Assembly: GCF_000238915.1 (NCBI RefSeq)
Contig: NZ_BAEG01000080.1
Coordinates: forward strand, 1-64,000
DNA: 64,000 bases
Direction: 5' to 3'
Source of the DNA: Arthrobacter globiformis NBRC 12137
GTDB taxonomy: Bacteria > Actinomycetota > Actinomycetes > Actinomycetales > Micrococcaceae
Part shown: positions 44,010 to 52,233 of the stretch, in pieces
Position numbering within the stretch: position 1 is the stretch's first letter
Layout of the letters: every line of letters begins with the position of its first letter
Notes under the pieces: generated by a model
Database searches by the model: none
Seen by the model: only the letters and a program-made list of their open reading frames with translations
Told to the model about the DNA's origin: nothing
Made by a program: the position numbers and the translations under genes

Positions 44010-44077
44010 TCGCTTGCCTGCGTGTTTGGGCAGGCGCCGTCGTGAGCGAGGTTGCGTCGGGATCCGGACGCTGTCCT

Positions 44078-44120
44078 GTGAGGAAGCGTCGGGATCTAGG
44101 CGACCGGATGTGAGGAAGGG
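44078..44120. repeat. Two copies of the GTGAGGAAG repeat
   Basis: GTGAGGAAGCGTC (44078-44090) and GTGAGGAAGGG (44110-44120), like the core of the 33859-33996 array. Another lies at 37874. Confidence 0.5.
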
Positions 44121-44122
44121 GC

Positions 44123-45643
44123 CTAGGGGAGTGGGGCTAGGCGGGTTGCCAGGTGCAGGCCCGCGAGCCTGCCCGTTCCCCGGGGGTCGCCGCCGCAGAG
44201 GTCGAAGATGCGCTGCAGCCGGTGGTACATCGACTGCCGCTCCAGGTGCAGCTCGCGTGCTGCCTGCGCCGTGTTGCAGCCGGAATCCAGCCACACCGTC
44301 AGGGTGTGCAGCAGCTGCGAGTTCCGCTGTTCGTCGTGCTCGAGAACGGGTCCCAGCGTCCGGCGGACGAAGTCGCGGCGGGCACCGCCGTCGATGCTCT
44401 CGGCAGCCAGCCGCTCGGCACTGAACGCGTCCGCATCCCGCACCTGCCGGGGTCCGCTGGCGGCACGGCCAGTCCGCGGCGCCAGGTCCAGCGTCCGGCG
44501 AGCCTCCGCCATGGACCAGGCGGCCTCGCCGACGCCCTGCCCCAGAGGTCCGACGGCGATCGCGGAACCTTCCGGGACGTCGAGGTTCCCCAGCACCTCG
44601 ATTAGCGACGCCCGCGCGGCACGGGTTCCCTCGGGCGGGAGGCCGGCCAACGCGATGAGCTCCAGCTTGTCGGCATAGCTGGCAGCATGCGGGACCGAGT
44701 CCGCCAGAATCCTGTCCAGCGCCGGGCGCAGCCGGCCGGAAGCGGCGGAACGGATCATGACGGCGGCCACCGGACCGTCGACGGCGAACCCTGCCGCGGC
44801 CCCCAGCTGCTCCAGCCGCCACGGCTGGGCACCGGAATGGACGGCGCGCATCAGTTCCGCTCCCGCCAGTTCCTTCAGGCCCGGCGGCATCCGCTGCAGC
44901 AGCGCCAGACCAAGAATGTCGACGGAGCGTTCACCGGCTACCCGGACAAACGCCGGGTCGATCCCCTCGGGCGCCTCCAGTTCCAGCCGCGCGGCCAGCA
45001 CACCGCGGACCGGAACGTCGACCGCCGTCGTACTCGCTGTCGCCAAACCGCCGGTTCCAGTACCGCCGGCAGAACCGCCGCCGTCGGCACCCGCACTCCC
45101 CAGCGTCAGCCCCGCCGGCGAAACCAGGCGGACGCTGGTCCCGGTCTGCCCGGCGAGCACGGCGAGCACCTCATCCAGCCCGCCGCCGTGGGCGAGTTCG
45201 GCCGCCATGGCGTGGCTGATCTCGTCGCCGCGCTGCAGCAGCTCCACGGACTGGCCCACCAGGATGGAGTTGATCTCCTGCATGATGCCCACGAAGGGCG
45301 CCACCTTGCGCAGCTCGAACAGCGGCAGGCCGTTGGACTCCGCTGCGATGAGCATGGACTCGGGAATGTCGGGCAGCGTCGGCCCGGTCTCGATGGCCAG
45401 GGCGGCGACGCCGCGTCCCGCCAGTTCGCGGACGTAGTCCACCTGCCGCTTATCGCTTGCGGTGGCCAAGGCCTGGCCGCCGCTGAGGAGGAGCTCGCCG
45501 CCGCGCAGCAGGGGAGCGATGTCCAGGACCTCGCTCGAGTGGACCCACCGCACCTGCCGGCCGGGCACGCTGTCCGGGGCGGCGCGCAGCAGCGGATCAG
45601 CCGCCTGTACGGTCCGGTGCTTCAGGACGTCTTCGAGCAACAC
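44123..45643 (-). CDS. PucR-family transcriptional regulator
   Basis: Regulator of 506 aa. The N-terminal PucR domain (about 5-130) contains VRWVHSSEVLDIAPLLRGGE and LLLSGGQALA. The middle region has a Gly/Ala-rich insert (about 185-205) and a GGDEF-like fold. The C-terminal HTH_30 domain contains LLHTLTVWLDSGCNTAQAAR and ELHLERQSMYHRLQRIFDL. PucR proteins activate or repress purine and ureide catabolism. It is divergent from an NCS1 transporter and a deacetylase-like gene, fitting this role. Confidence 0.9.
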   Translation of the reverse strand: MLLEDVLKHRTVQAADPLLRAAPDSVPGRQVRWVHSSEVLDIAPLLRGGELLLSGGQALATASDKRQVDYVRELAGRGVAALAIETGPTLPDIPESMLIAAESNGLPLFELRKVAPFVGIMQEINSILVGQSVELLQRGDEISHAMAAELAHGGGLDEVLAVLAGQTGTSVRLVSPAGLTLGSAGADGGGSAGGTGTGGLATASTTAVDVPVRGVLAARLELEAPEGIDPAFVRVAGERSVDILGLALLQRMPPGLKELAGAELMRAVHSGAQPWRLEQLGAAAGFAVDGPVAAVMIRSAASGRLRPALDRILADSVPHAASYADKLELIALAGLPPEGTRAARASLIEVLGNLDVPEGSAIAVGPLGQGVGEAAWSMAEARRTLDLAPRTGRAASGPRQVRDADAFSAERLAAESIDGGARRDFVRRTLGPVLEHDEQRNSQLLHTLTVWLDSGCNTAQAARELHLERQSMYHRLQRIFDLCGGDPRGTGRLAGLHLATRLAPLP

Positions 45644-45665
45644 TGATTTTACACTCCGTCATAGG

Positions 45666-45697
45666 CAAGGTAATTATGTTAGACAGATCGTACCTTG
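45666..45697. promoter_or_regulatory. Inverted repeat between pucR-like gene and NCS1 gene
   Basis: CAAGGTA (45666-45672) and TACCTTG (45691-45697), a perfect 7-bp inverted repeat with an 18-base spacer in the divergent promoter region. It is a candidate PucR site. Confidence 0.45.
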
Positions 45698-45776
45698 TTG
45701 CTGTGATGTAGCGCACATACGCTTAATGCATCCCTTCTTCCCGGAGGCTCTTCTTCCTCATACGGAGGCTTTTCCG

Positions 45777-47306
45777 ATGCACAACTCCTCAACACCGCAG
45801 TCCGGGCCCGCAATGGAGCAGGCCGAGGACTTCGAAGCCTGGCTCCAGCCCATTCCGGAATCCGCGCGCACCCGCAAGGTGTCGGGCCAGTTCTGGATCT
45901 GGGCGGGCGCAAACCTTGCCCCGATCAACTGGGTCCTCGGCGCCCTGGGCATCAACCTGGGCCTGGGCTTTGCTGACACGGTCACCGTCCTGGTCCTCGG
46001 CAACCTGATCGGCATGCTGCTCTTCGGCTGCTTCGTTTTGCTGGGCCAGAAGACCGGCGCCACCGGCATGGTCCTGGCCCGAGCCGCTTTCGGCCGCCGC
46101 GGCAACTACCTCCCGGCCGCGATCCAGGCCCTGCTCGTGGTGGGCTGGTGCGCCGTCAACACCTGGATCATCCTCGACCTGGTCATGGCGCTCTTCGGCA
46201 CCCTCGGCTGGGTGGATCCCGACGCCCACAACTACGCCTGGAAGATCGGCGTCGCCACGTTCATCATGGCCGCGCAGGTTGCCATCGCCTGGTTCGGGTA
46301 CAAGGCGATCGCCGCCTTCGAAAAATGGACCGTGCCGCCCACCATCATCATCCTGGTGGTCATGTCCGCCGTGGCCTGGTTCGGCCTGAAGATCGACTGG
46401 ACCTACGCCGGCCCCGCGGGCAACATCCTGGAAGGCTCCGAACGCATCGCGGCCATGAGCGCCGTGATGACGGCCATCGGCATTGGCTGGGGCATCACCT
46501 GGTTCACCTACGCGGCCGACTACTCCCGCTTCGTCAGCACCACCGTCCCCAAGAAAAAGGTCTACCTGGCCTCCGTCCTGGGCCAGTTCATCCCCGTCGT
46601 CTGGCTCGGCGTTCTCGGCGCGAGCCTGGCCACCAACAGCGGCGAAGTCGACCCCGGCAAACTGATCGTGCAGAACTTCGGCGCCATGGCGCTGCCCGTG
46701 CTCCTGATGGTGCTCCACGGACCCATCGCCACCAACATCCTGAACATCTACACCTTCTCGGTGGCCACGCAGGCCCTGGACATCACCATCAGCCGCCGCA
46801 AACTCAACCTGTTCGTCGGCGTCTTCTCGCTCATCGCCGTCGTCTTCTTCATCTTCCAGGAGGACTTCGCCTCGGTGCTGGACGCCTGGCTGATCGGCCT
46901 CGTGGCCTGGGTGGCCGCCTGGGGCGGTGTGATGCTGGTGCACTACTTTTGGCTGGAGAAGCGCTGGCCGGGCAAGGTGGAACGGCTGTTCGACGGCGTC
47001 GGCACCCGCCGGCTGCCCGTGGTCAACTGGGCCGGCGTGACCGCGCTGCTCGCCGGGATCGCGGCCACCTGGCTGTTCATGTACGGGCTCATCCCGATCA
47101 TGCAGGGCCCCATCGCGGTTGCCCTGGGCGGCTGGGACCTCTCCTGGCTCGCGGGCGGACTTACCAGCGCCGCGGTGTACGCGGTTCTCGGCCCCCGGCT
47201 GCACCGGCCGTACGTAACGGTGACGGACGACGCCGGCACCTCCGCCGCGGTCAGCGCACCTGACGCTGCGCAGGCACCCCAGCCGGTTTCCGCCGTCGAA
47301 CTCTAA
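45777..47306 (+). CDS. NCS1-family purine/ureide transporter
   Basis: Twelve-helix permease of 509 aa of the purine-cytosine permease branch of NCS1. Features include FWIWAGANLAPINWVLGALG, MVLARAAFGRRGNYLPAAIQ and TWFTYAADYSRFV, the last typical of cytosine/purine permeases. GGAGG eight bases upstream supports the ATG at 45777. Linked to a PucR regulator and a NodB-type hydrolase, it probably imports a purine, allantoin or a related cyclic amide. It differs in sequence from the NCS1 protein at 579-2066. Confidence 0.9.
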   Translation: MHNSSTPQSGPAMEQAEDFEAWLQPIPESARTRKVSGQFWIWAGANLAPINWVLGALGINLGLGFADTVTVLVLGNLIGMLLFGCFVLLGQKTGATGMVLARAAFGRRGNYLPAAIQALLVVGWCAVNTWIILDLVMALFGTLGWVDPDAHNYAWKIGVATFIMAAQVAIAWFGYKAIAAFEKWTVPPTIIILVVMSAVAWFGLKIDWTYAGPAGNILEGSERIAAMSAVMTAIGIGWGITWFTYAADYSRFVSTTVPKKKVYLASVLGQFIPVVWLGVLGASLATNSGEVDPGKLIVQNFGAMALPVLLMVLHGPIATNILNIYTFSVATQALDITISRRKLNLFVGVFSLIAVVFFIFQEDFASVLDAWLIGLVAWVAAWGGVMLVHYFWLEKRWPGKVERLFDGVGTRRLPVVNWAGVTALLAGIAATWLFMYGLIPIMQGPIAVALGGWDLSWLAGGLTSAAVYAVLGPRLHRPYVTVTDDAGTSAAVSAPDAAQAPQPVSAVEL

Positions 47307-47354
47307 ATCCTTCTGCACCTCTCCAGTTCGCCCTCTGACGAAAGGAACCCCGGC

Positions 47355-48320
47355 ATGAGCACCAGCGCCTTCGCGGATTCCCAGCACCCCATCACCTGGC
47401 CCGCCGGCTTCACTGCCGCCGCATCCTTCACCTTCGATGTCGACGCCGAATCCTGCGTCATCGCGCACGACCCCACCAGCACCCGGCGCATGTCGCTCAT
47501 GAGCCACCAGTCGTACGGGCCCAAGGTCGCGGTGCCGCGGTTGCTGCAGATCCTCGCGCGGCAGGACGTCCGGGCGACGTTCTTCATCCCCGGCTTCACC
47601 GCCGAAAGCTACCCCGACGTGGTGCGGCAGATCGTCGACGGCGGCCACGAGGTAGCGCACCACGGGTACCTGCACGAGCCCATGCAGGGGATCGACGCAG
47701 CCACCGAGGCGAGCTACATCGACCGGGGACTCGAGGCGCTGGAGAAGGTCGCCGGGATCCGGCCGGTGGGATACCGCGCCCCGTGGTGGGAGCTGAACTG
47801 GCACTCGCCGGCGCTGCTCGCGGACCGTGGCTTCCTCTACGACTCCAGCCTCCTCGACGGCGATGCGCCGTACCGGATGTCGGTCTCCTCGGGTTCTCCC
47901 GCCGGTGCCGGCGACACCCGCGACATCGTGGAGATCCCCGTCGACTGGACGCTGGATGACTGGGAGCAGTACGCGTTCTATCCCGGTGTGACGGGCAGCG
48001 GCGTGATCGAAAGCCCGGCCAAGGTGCTGGAGATGTGGACGCTCGAGGCGCAGGCGCACCACTCGCAGGGAAGCTGCTTCGTGCTCACGAACCACCCGTT
48101 CATCTCGGGCCGGCCGTCCAAGGCGGTGGCCCTGGAACAGCTGATCGAGCGGGTCAAGGGCATGGACGGCATGTGGGTGACCACCCTGGAGAAGATCGCG
48201 GAGCACACCAAAGCGACCGTCACCGAAGTCCACACCCACGCCCGGATCGACGTGCCTGTTGCTCCCGGTTTCGGCGCCCGCTTCAAGCCGGGCCGGGTGC
48301 AGGTGCCCGCGCTCAGCTAG
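47355..48320 (+). CDS. Polysaccharide deacetylase (NodB)-family hydrolase, possibly allantoinase-like
   Basis: NodB-homology hydrolase of 321 aa without a signal peptide. Metal and catalytic features are ASFTFDVDAES (Asp-Asp), GGHEVAHHGYLHE (His-His) and GYRAPWWELN. Cytoplasmic NodB proteins linked to PucR and NCS1 genes include PuuE-type allantoinases and imide hydrolases, so a cyclic amide may be opened here. Peptidoglycan or sugar deacetylation is less likely given the lack of export signal. It is 48 bases after the transporter gene, in the same operon. Confidence 0.82.
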   Translation: MSTSAFADSQHPITWPAGFTAAASFTFDVDAESCVIAHDPTSTRRMSLMSHQSYGPKVAVPRLLQILARQDVRATFFIPGFTAESYPDVVRQIVDGGHEVAHHGYLHEPMQGIDAATEASYIDRGLEALEKVAGIRPVGYRAPWWELNWHSPALLADRGFLYDSSLLDGDAPYRMSVSSGSPAGAGDTRDIVEIPVDWTLDDWEQYAFYPGVTGSGVIESPAKVLEMWTLEAQAHHSQGSCFVLTNHPFISGRPSKAVALEQLIERVKGMDGMWVTTLEKIAEHTKATVTEVHTHARIDVPVAPGFGARFKPGRVQVPALS

Positions 48321-48332
48321 CGCGGCTTCGTC

Positions 48333-48456
48333 GAGCGCGAACGGACACTTGGGGCCCCTCAACGGAGCGCGAACGGACACTTGAGGCCCTTCAACGGAGC
48401 GCGAACGGACACTTGAGGCCCTTCAACGGAGCGCGAACGGACACTTGAGGCCCCCC
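48333..48456. repeat. Tandem array, 32-bp period, GCGCGAAC type
   Basis: Four units begin at 48333, 48365, 48397 and 48429. Each starts GAGCGCGAACGGACACTTGA and continues GGCCCTTCAACG; unit 1 varies and unit 4 is cut short. No spacers. Confidence 0.9.
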
Positions 48457-48483
48457 AGCCGGGGCCTAAGTGTCCGTTCGCGC
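48431..48483 (+). terminator. Long hairpin formed by the last repeat unit and an inverted copy
   Basis: GCGCGAACGGACACTTGAGG with CCCC (48431-48454) pairs with GGGGCCTAAGTGTCCGTTCG with CGC (48461-48483). The loop is about 6 bases. It can end transcription of the deacetylase operon. Confidence 0.65.
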
Positions 48484-48508
48484 TTCCGGGGTTTCTGCAC
48501 GCGCGGCG

Positions 48509-48561
48509 TTTCGCCAAAAAGGGCCGCTCGAATCCACTTCAAGCGGCCCTTTTTGGCGAAA
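48509..48561. repeat. Long hairpin, AAAAAGGGCCGC type
   Basis: Arms of 24 bp (48509-48532 and 48538-48561) with one mismatch and a 5-base loop, containing CCAAAAAGGGCCGCT and its complement. A related hairpin lies on the other side of the next gene at 49476-49513. Confidence 0.85.
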
Positions 48562-48675
48562 CGGCTGGCGAACCGGCGAACTAGGGGCCGCGACCACCCC
48601 TCACCCGGCCCCGGGGCTTCCGGACCTGCGGCGGCGCGGAGCCGGAACGAGCCTGGAAACTGCAATGATCAGACG

Positions 48676-49350
48676 ATGAGCAGCGCGGGCGGGGCAGGAC
48701 ACCAGGCATCGAACTTCGACCGGCCGGCGCATCATTCACGGCTCAGGCTGCTGGTGATGGTTGTCGTCGGCCTGGCTGTGGCTGTTGCGGTGGGGCTCTT
48801 GCAGACGTGGACTTATGCGCCGGCCCTGGGGTGGGCGGCCGCCTCCGCCACCTATCTCGTCTGGGTGTGGGCCATCATCGGGCGCCTGCCCGCGGCGGCC
48901 ACGGCTGCCCACGCCCGGCGCGACGATCCTGGCCGGGCCGCCTCCGACGCCCTGGTCTTGGCCGCGACGGTGGCAAGTTTCGGAGGCGTTGCCCTGATCC
49001 TCGGGGATGCCTCCAACAGCGAAGGCCCAGCCAAATCGGGCATCATCGCATTGGCGCTGGGGAGCGTGGCGTTGTCCTGGTTCCTCGTGCACACGCTCTA
49101 TACATTGCGCTACGCCTCCATCTACTACCGCGACAAGAGCGGCGTCGACTTCAATGAGGACAAGCCGCCGCGCTACATGGACTTCGCGTACCTGGCCTTC
49201 ACCGTGGGCATGGCCTACCAGGTCTCGGATACCAACCTCAAAACGGATGCAATTCGCAGTACGGTGCTCCGCCAGGCGTTGCTGTCCTACCTGCTGGGCG
49301 CGATCGTGCTGGCAACGGTCATCAACCTGGTCTCCGGCCTGGTCCACTGA
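48676..49350 (+). CDS. DUF1345 family membrane protein
   Basis: Integral membrane protein of 224 aa with five predicted helices (about 25-43, 50-70, 95-113, 120-140, 198-220). The ASIYYRDKSGVDFNEDKPPR and YMDFAYLAFTVGMAYQVSDT stretches define the DUF1345 family. Function is unknown. The ATG at 48676 starts MSSAGGAGHQ; there is no strong ribosome-binding site. It lies alone between two blocks of intergenic repeats. Confidence 0.88.
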   Translation: MSSAGGAGHQASNFDRPAHHSRLRLLVMVVVGLAVAVAVGLLQTWTYAPALGWAAASATYLVWVWAIIGRLPAAATAAHARRDDPGRAASDALVLAATVASFGGVALILGDASNSEGPAKSGIIALALGSVALSWFLVHTLYTLRYASIYYRDKSGVDFNEDKPPRYMDFAYLAFTVGMAYQVSDTNLKTDAIRSTVLRQALLSYLLGAIVLATVINLVSGLVH

Positions 49351-49425
49351 AGGGTCATCGCCGCGAAGTCTTGCCAGAAAGGGCCGGTTCGCCCAATGTG
49401 GCCGCTTCGAACCTCGTTGCCTCGT

Positions 49426-49513
49426 CGAGTTACCAAAAAGGGCCGCTTGGAAGCCCCTGCCGTGACGAGTTACCAAAAAGGGCCGCTTCGTAGCCACTTC
49501 GAGCGGCCCTTTT
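49426..49513. repeat. Direct repeat and hairpin, AAAAAGGGCCGC type
   Basis: CGAGTTACCAAAAAGGGCCG with CTT occurs at 49426-49448 and 49466-49488, a 40-base period. The second copy pairs with CGAGCGGCCCTTTT (49500-49513) to form a hairpin like that at 48509-48561. Confidence 0.8.
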
Positions 49514-49932
49514 GGCGAAACCGCGGACCGGGCTGCGACGTCCCCCTCACTGGGCCGGTTTATGTGAGCGCGAACGGATATTTGAGGCCCTTCCGACAAG
49601 GGCCCGTCCGACAAGGGTGCCAAGCGTTGTTCGCACGGGGCCACGTCCTGGTGGCGCGTCTATTTACCGAAAGACGCCGCCTCGGGACCGGTTGGGCGGC
49701 CACTTTTGGTAATCCGCCGACCCGCTTTTGGGAGTCCGCCGATCGGGAAGCACCCGCCGGAGGGCATGGAAATGCCGCCCTGCGGTGTTGGGGGCCATCG
49801 CAGGACGGCATGGATCAACGGTACTGTGCCGCCCTTCGCCGCAACAGCAGTTCCTCCGCTGGCGGCGCCAATCTTAACGTTTTTTTAACGCCTCTAGGCC
49901 TCAGAACGTCCGGGGCCAGTCCGCAGGCGCGG

Positions 49933-49967
49933 CGAGGCCCTGTCCGCTCTTACCGGACAGGGCCTCG
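49933..49967 (-). terminator. Hairpin terminator of the CsbD gene
   Basis: Perfect 14-bp stem CGAGGCCCTGTCCG (49933-49946) and CGGACAGGGCCTCG (49954-49967), 7-base loop, 17 bases beyond the stop. Confidence 0.8.
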
Positions 49968-49984
49968 AGCTCTAATGCGGGACC

Positions 49985-50161
49985 TTAGTGCCTCCTGAAG
50001 GCGTCCTTGATCTTTTCGCCGGCCTGCTTGAGGTCGGCCCTGATATGGCGGGCCCTGCCTTCGGACCGGAGCCGTTCGTCTCCGGTGGCGCGGCCGGCCG
50101 CTTCCTTGCTTCTGCCGTGGAGTTTTTCGGCGGCATTGTGGATTTTGTCACCCAAACCCAT
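49985..50161 (-). CDS. CsbD family stress protein
   Basis: Small charged protein of 58 aa beginning MGLGDKIHNAAEKLHGRSKE and continuing AAGRATGDERLRSEGRARH, the CsbD-like helical pattern. Such proteins accumulate in general stress or stationary phase; the molecular role is unknown. AGGAGGTCACG directly before the ATG is the best ribosome-binding site in this region, in keeping with high expression. A strong terminator follows. Confidence 0.92.
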   Translation of the reverse strand: MGLGDKIHNAAEKLHGRSKEAAGRATGDERLRSEGRARHIRADLKQAGEKIKDAFRRH

Positions 50162-50268
50162 CGTGACCTCCTGTTCGGGAAAGCCGGGGCGGCCTGCTGC
50201 CGCGGCGGCCATTCTCAGTCTATCGACGGCGGGCCGGGGCGGCCATGCCCACTTTGCGCGCCAGGGCG

Positions 50269-51750
50269 CTACCGGGAAGGGACCTGCTCCGGGTCCACTG
50301 CCGGTTCCGGTTCCAATGGACGACGACGGCGGTGCTTGGCTTCCGCTATCGCCGCGTCGAGGAGGATGAAACCGAGCAGGCTCCAGCCAAGGAGCGGCAG
50401 GAACATACCCACAAGGACCATCGCCGTGATCGCCGTCAGGATCCCGGCCCAGTGTCCGCGGACGAAAGCTCCCCGCGGAGCCGGCCGGCCCATGGCCCAG
50501 GCACTGCCGCGGGTGGGGCGGCGCTTCCACCACATCACGTATCCCCAGACCACCATCGCGGCCAGGGCTGCGGCCACAGCGAGCAGGACGAGCTGGTTCG
50601 GCAGCCCGAAGAGCAGGCCCATGTGCGCCGCGATGGCCCAGCGGGTCAGCTTCGCCGCCAGGCCGAAGTCCTTGAAATCGGCGCGGCTGGTGACCTTTTC
50701 GGTTTCCGGGTCGATGGCCACAGCGCTCGCCGTGGCGGGCCATTCCCTGCCTGCCTCGGTTACGGTCCAGGCCTTCCCCTCAGCGGCAGGCGGCTTGATG
50801 TCGACCATCGGTGCGGTGATGATGTCCGCCCTGGCGATCCGTTGGACGGTGTCGTAGGCCGCCGGGTCCGCCGCAGCACTGACCGGTGCCGACCCCGAGC
50901 CGTGGCTGGAGTGGTCACCGGCCGGTGCGGAGGCCTGTCCGTTCAAGGAGGTGGAAACGGTTGGGGTCAGCCAGCCGAGGCTGGTCCGCAGGGCCGTGAT
51001 GTTGTCGCCGGCATGCGCCGACCAGGTCAGGCCGGAGGCGGAGAGGAACAGGAAGGCCGCGAGCATGACGGTGCCTGTGGTGCCGTGGAGCCAGACCGTC
51101 CTGGCCCGGCCGGACGCCGGACGGGCTTTCTGGGGTGAGGTCCGGCGTCGGCGGATCCTGTCGATCCACAACCCCAGCCCGCCGAGGGCAACCACCCATA
51201 GCCAGGAGGCGGCAAGCTCGCTGTAGATCCGGCCGGGCTCGCCGAGATTCAGGGAGCGGTGGAGGGTGGAGATCCAGGTGCGCATCGGCAGCGCGCCGCT
51301 GCTGCCGTAGGTGGTGAGGTCGCCGCGGATTTCGCCGGTGCCGGGATTCACGAAGACGGTCCTGTACTCGGACTCACCCAGTGAAGGGTCCGCGAAGAGC
51401 ACCCTGGTGGTGTCCTCGGGGCCGGGTGCCGGGCGCACGGCGACGGGCGTGGCGCCGCCTGCGGAGTCGATGGCTGCCTTCACCTGGGCCGAAAGCGGCA
51501 TCGGCTGCGCGACCGCGGAGACGTGAAGTTCCTCGGCGTAGACGGCCTGTTCCAGTTGGGGCGTGAGGGCGTAGAGGCCGCCGCTGAGCGCGGCGATGAG
51601 CAGGAACGGCCCGGCCAGGATTCCGGCGTAGAAGTGGAGCCGGAGCAGGAACGCACGGAACCATCCGCGGCCCTCCGGTGCGTTGCCGGCGGGAGCGGTG
51701 GCCGGCGGGGTTTGTTGGGTGGTCCTTTGGGGGTTGGCTAATACAGTCAT
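50269..51750 (-). CDS. PepSY-associated membrane protein (PiuB-type)
   Basis: Membrane protein of 493 aa. A first helix (WFRAFLLRLHFYAGILAGPF, about 30-55) carries the family His, followed by PepSY-like extracytoplasmic regions (about 60-190 and 290-385), a middle pair of helices (about 195-255), and three C-terminal helices after WAIAAHMGLLFGLPNQLVLL. This is the PepSY_TM/PiuB architecture linked to iron or copper handling. A His/Ser-rich loop GDHSSHGSGS may bind metal. It shares a strand with the YcnI and membrane-protein genes, though 483 bases separate it from YcnI. Confidence 0.88.
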   Translation of the reverse strand: MTVLANPQRTTQQTPPATAPAGNAPEGRGWFRAFLLRLHFYAGILAGPFLLIAALSGGLYALTPQLEQAVYAEELHVSAVAQPMPLSAQVKAAIDSAGGATPVAVRPAPGPEDTTRVLFADPSLGESEYRTVFVNPGTGEIRGDLTTYGSSGALPMRTWISTLHRSLNLGEPGRIYSELAASWLWVVALGGLGLWIDRIRRRRTSPQKARPASGRARTVWLHGTTGTVMLAAFLFLSASGLTWSAHAGDNITALRTSLGWLTPTVSTSLNGQASAPAGDHSSHGSGSAPVSAAADPAAYDTVQRIARADIITAPMVDIKPPAAEGKAWTVTEAGREWPATASAVAIDPETEKVTSRADFKDFGLAAKLTRWAIAAHMGLLFGLPNQLVLLAVAAALAAMVVWGYVMWWKRRPTRGSAWAMGRPAPRGAFVRGHWAGILTAITAMVLVGMFLPLLGWSLLGFILLDAAIAEAKHRRRRPLEPEPAVDPEQVPSR

Positions 51751-51823
51751 GGTTTTGTCTTTCGAGGTCTTGGTGGCGTTGCCGAAGTGCGTGTCGGGCC
51801 GGCTGGGGGCGCTGGGAGCGCTC

Positions 51824-51896
51824 GCTGGGATGCCCCGGTGGGATGCCCCGGTGGAATAGCCCGCTGGGATCCGCGGTGGGATGCCCGGTGGGGTGG
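51824..51896. repeat. Degenerate GGGATGCCCCGGTG repeats
   Basis: About five copies of GGGATGCCCCGGTG-like sequence with a period of about 15-16 bases. Confidence 0.6.
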
Positions 51897-51924
51897 CAGC
51901 ACGGCACATGGCCGTGGCGCATCA

Positions 51925-52000
51925 CATCCCGAGGCGCGTGACGCCCCGAAGCCGTGACATCCCGAAGCCGTAACATCCCGAAGCCGCAACATCCCGGAGC
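51925..52000. repeat. 16-bp tandem repeats, CATCCCGAAGCCG type
   Basis: CATCCCGAAGCCGTAA (51958-51973), CATCCCGAAGCCGCAA (51974-51989), a partial copy at 51990 and two older copies upstream. Confidence 0.7.
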
Positions 52001-52233
52001 ACGGCGGAATGCGTTTGGGCAGTGGAATGCGTCCTGGCAGCGCTAAGTGTTTGTGGGTAGCGCGAAGCAGCCTCACGCCCGGTTAGTGGGGCGTGAGGCG
52101 CTCAGCACATAAGCGTTGGAGAGCCGGTTACCGCTCGGACTAGCGACCGCGGGGGAAGGGCCCGCGGTCAGTGGTGACGGCGGTTTCTAGCTGCCCGGGT
52201 GCCAGCTGCCGCGGTCAGTGGTTCCCCCGGTGC

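Larger units (their letters stand above)
48321..48675. other. Intergenic repeat region
   Basis: Gene-free. Contains the 32-bp-period array (48333-48456), its inverted copy (to 48483) and a long hairpin (48509-48561). The DUF1345 gene promoter must lie in the remaining part. Confidence 0.6.
49351..49984. other. Gene-free region with repeats
   Basis: Contains AAAAAGGGCCGC-type repeats (49426-49513), one GCGCGAACGGATA copy at about 49570, and the CsbD terminator. Open frames here are low-complexity and cross the repeats. Confidence 0.6.
51751..52233. other. Intergenic region with short tandem repeats
   Basis: Gene-free. Short degenerate repeats lie at 51824-51896 and 51925-52000. No promoter could be placed with confidence. 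Confidence 0.5.

Noticed and set aside
45789..48380. An 863-codon open frame on the minus strand opposite the NCS1 and deacetylase genes.
   Set aside because: It is antisense to two well-supported genes, has Gly/Arg/His-rich composition without any domain, and arises from high GC codon bias.
49396..49998. A 200-codon plus-strand frame between the DUF1345 and CsbD genes.
   Set aside because: It crosses the intergenic repeats and the CsbD terminator and has no recognisable domain or start signal.
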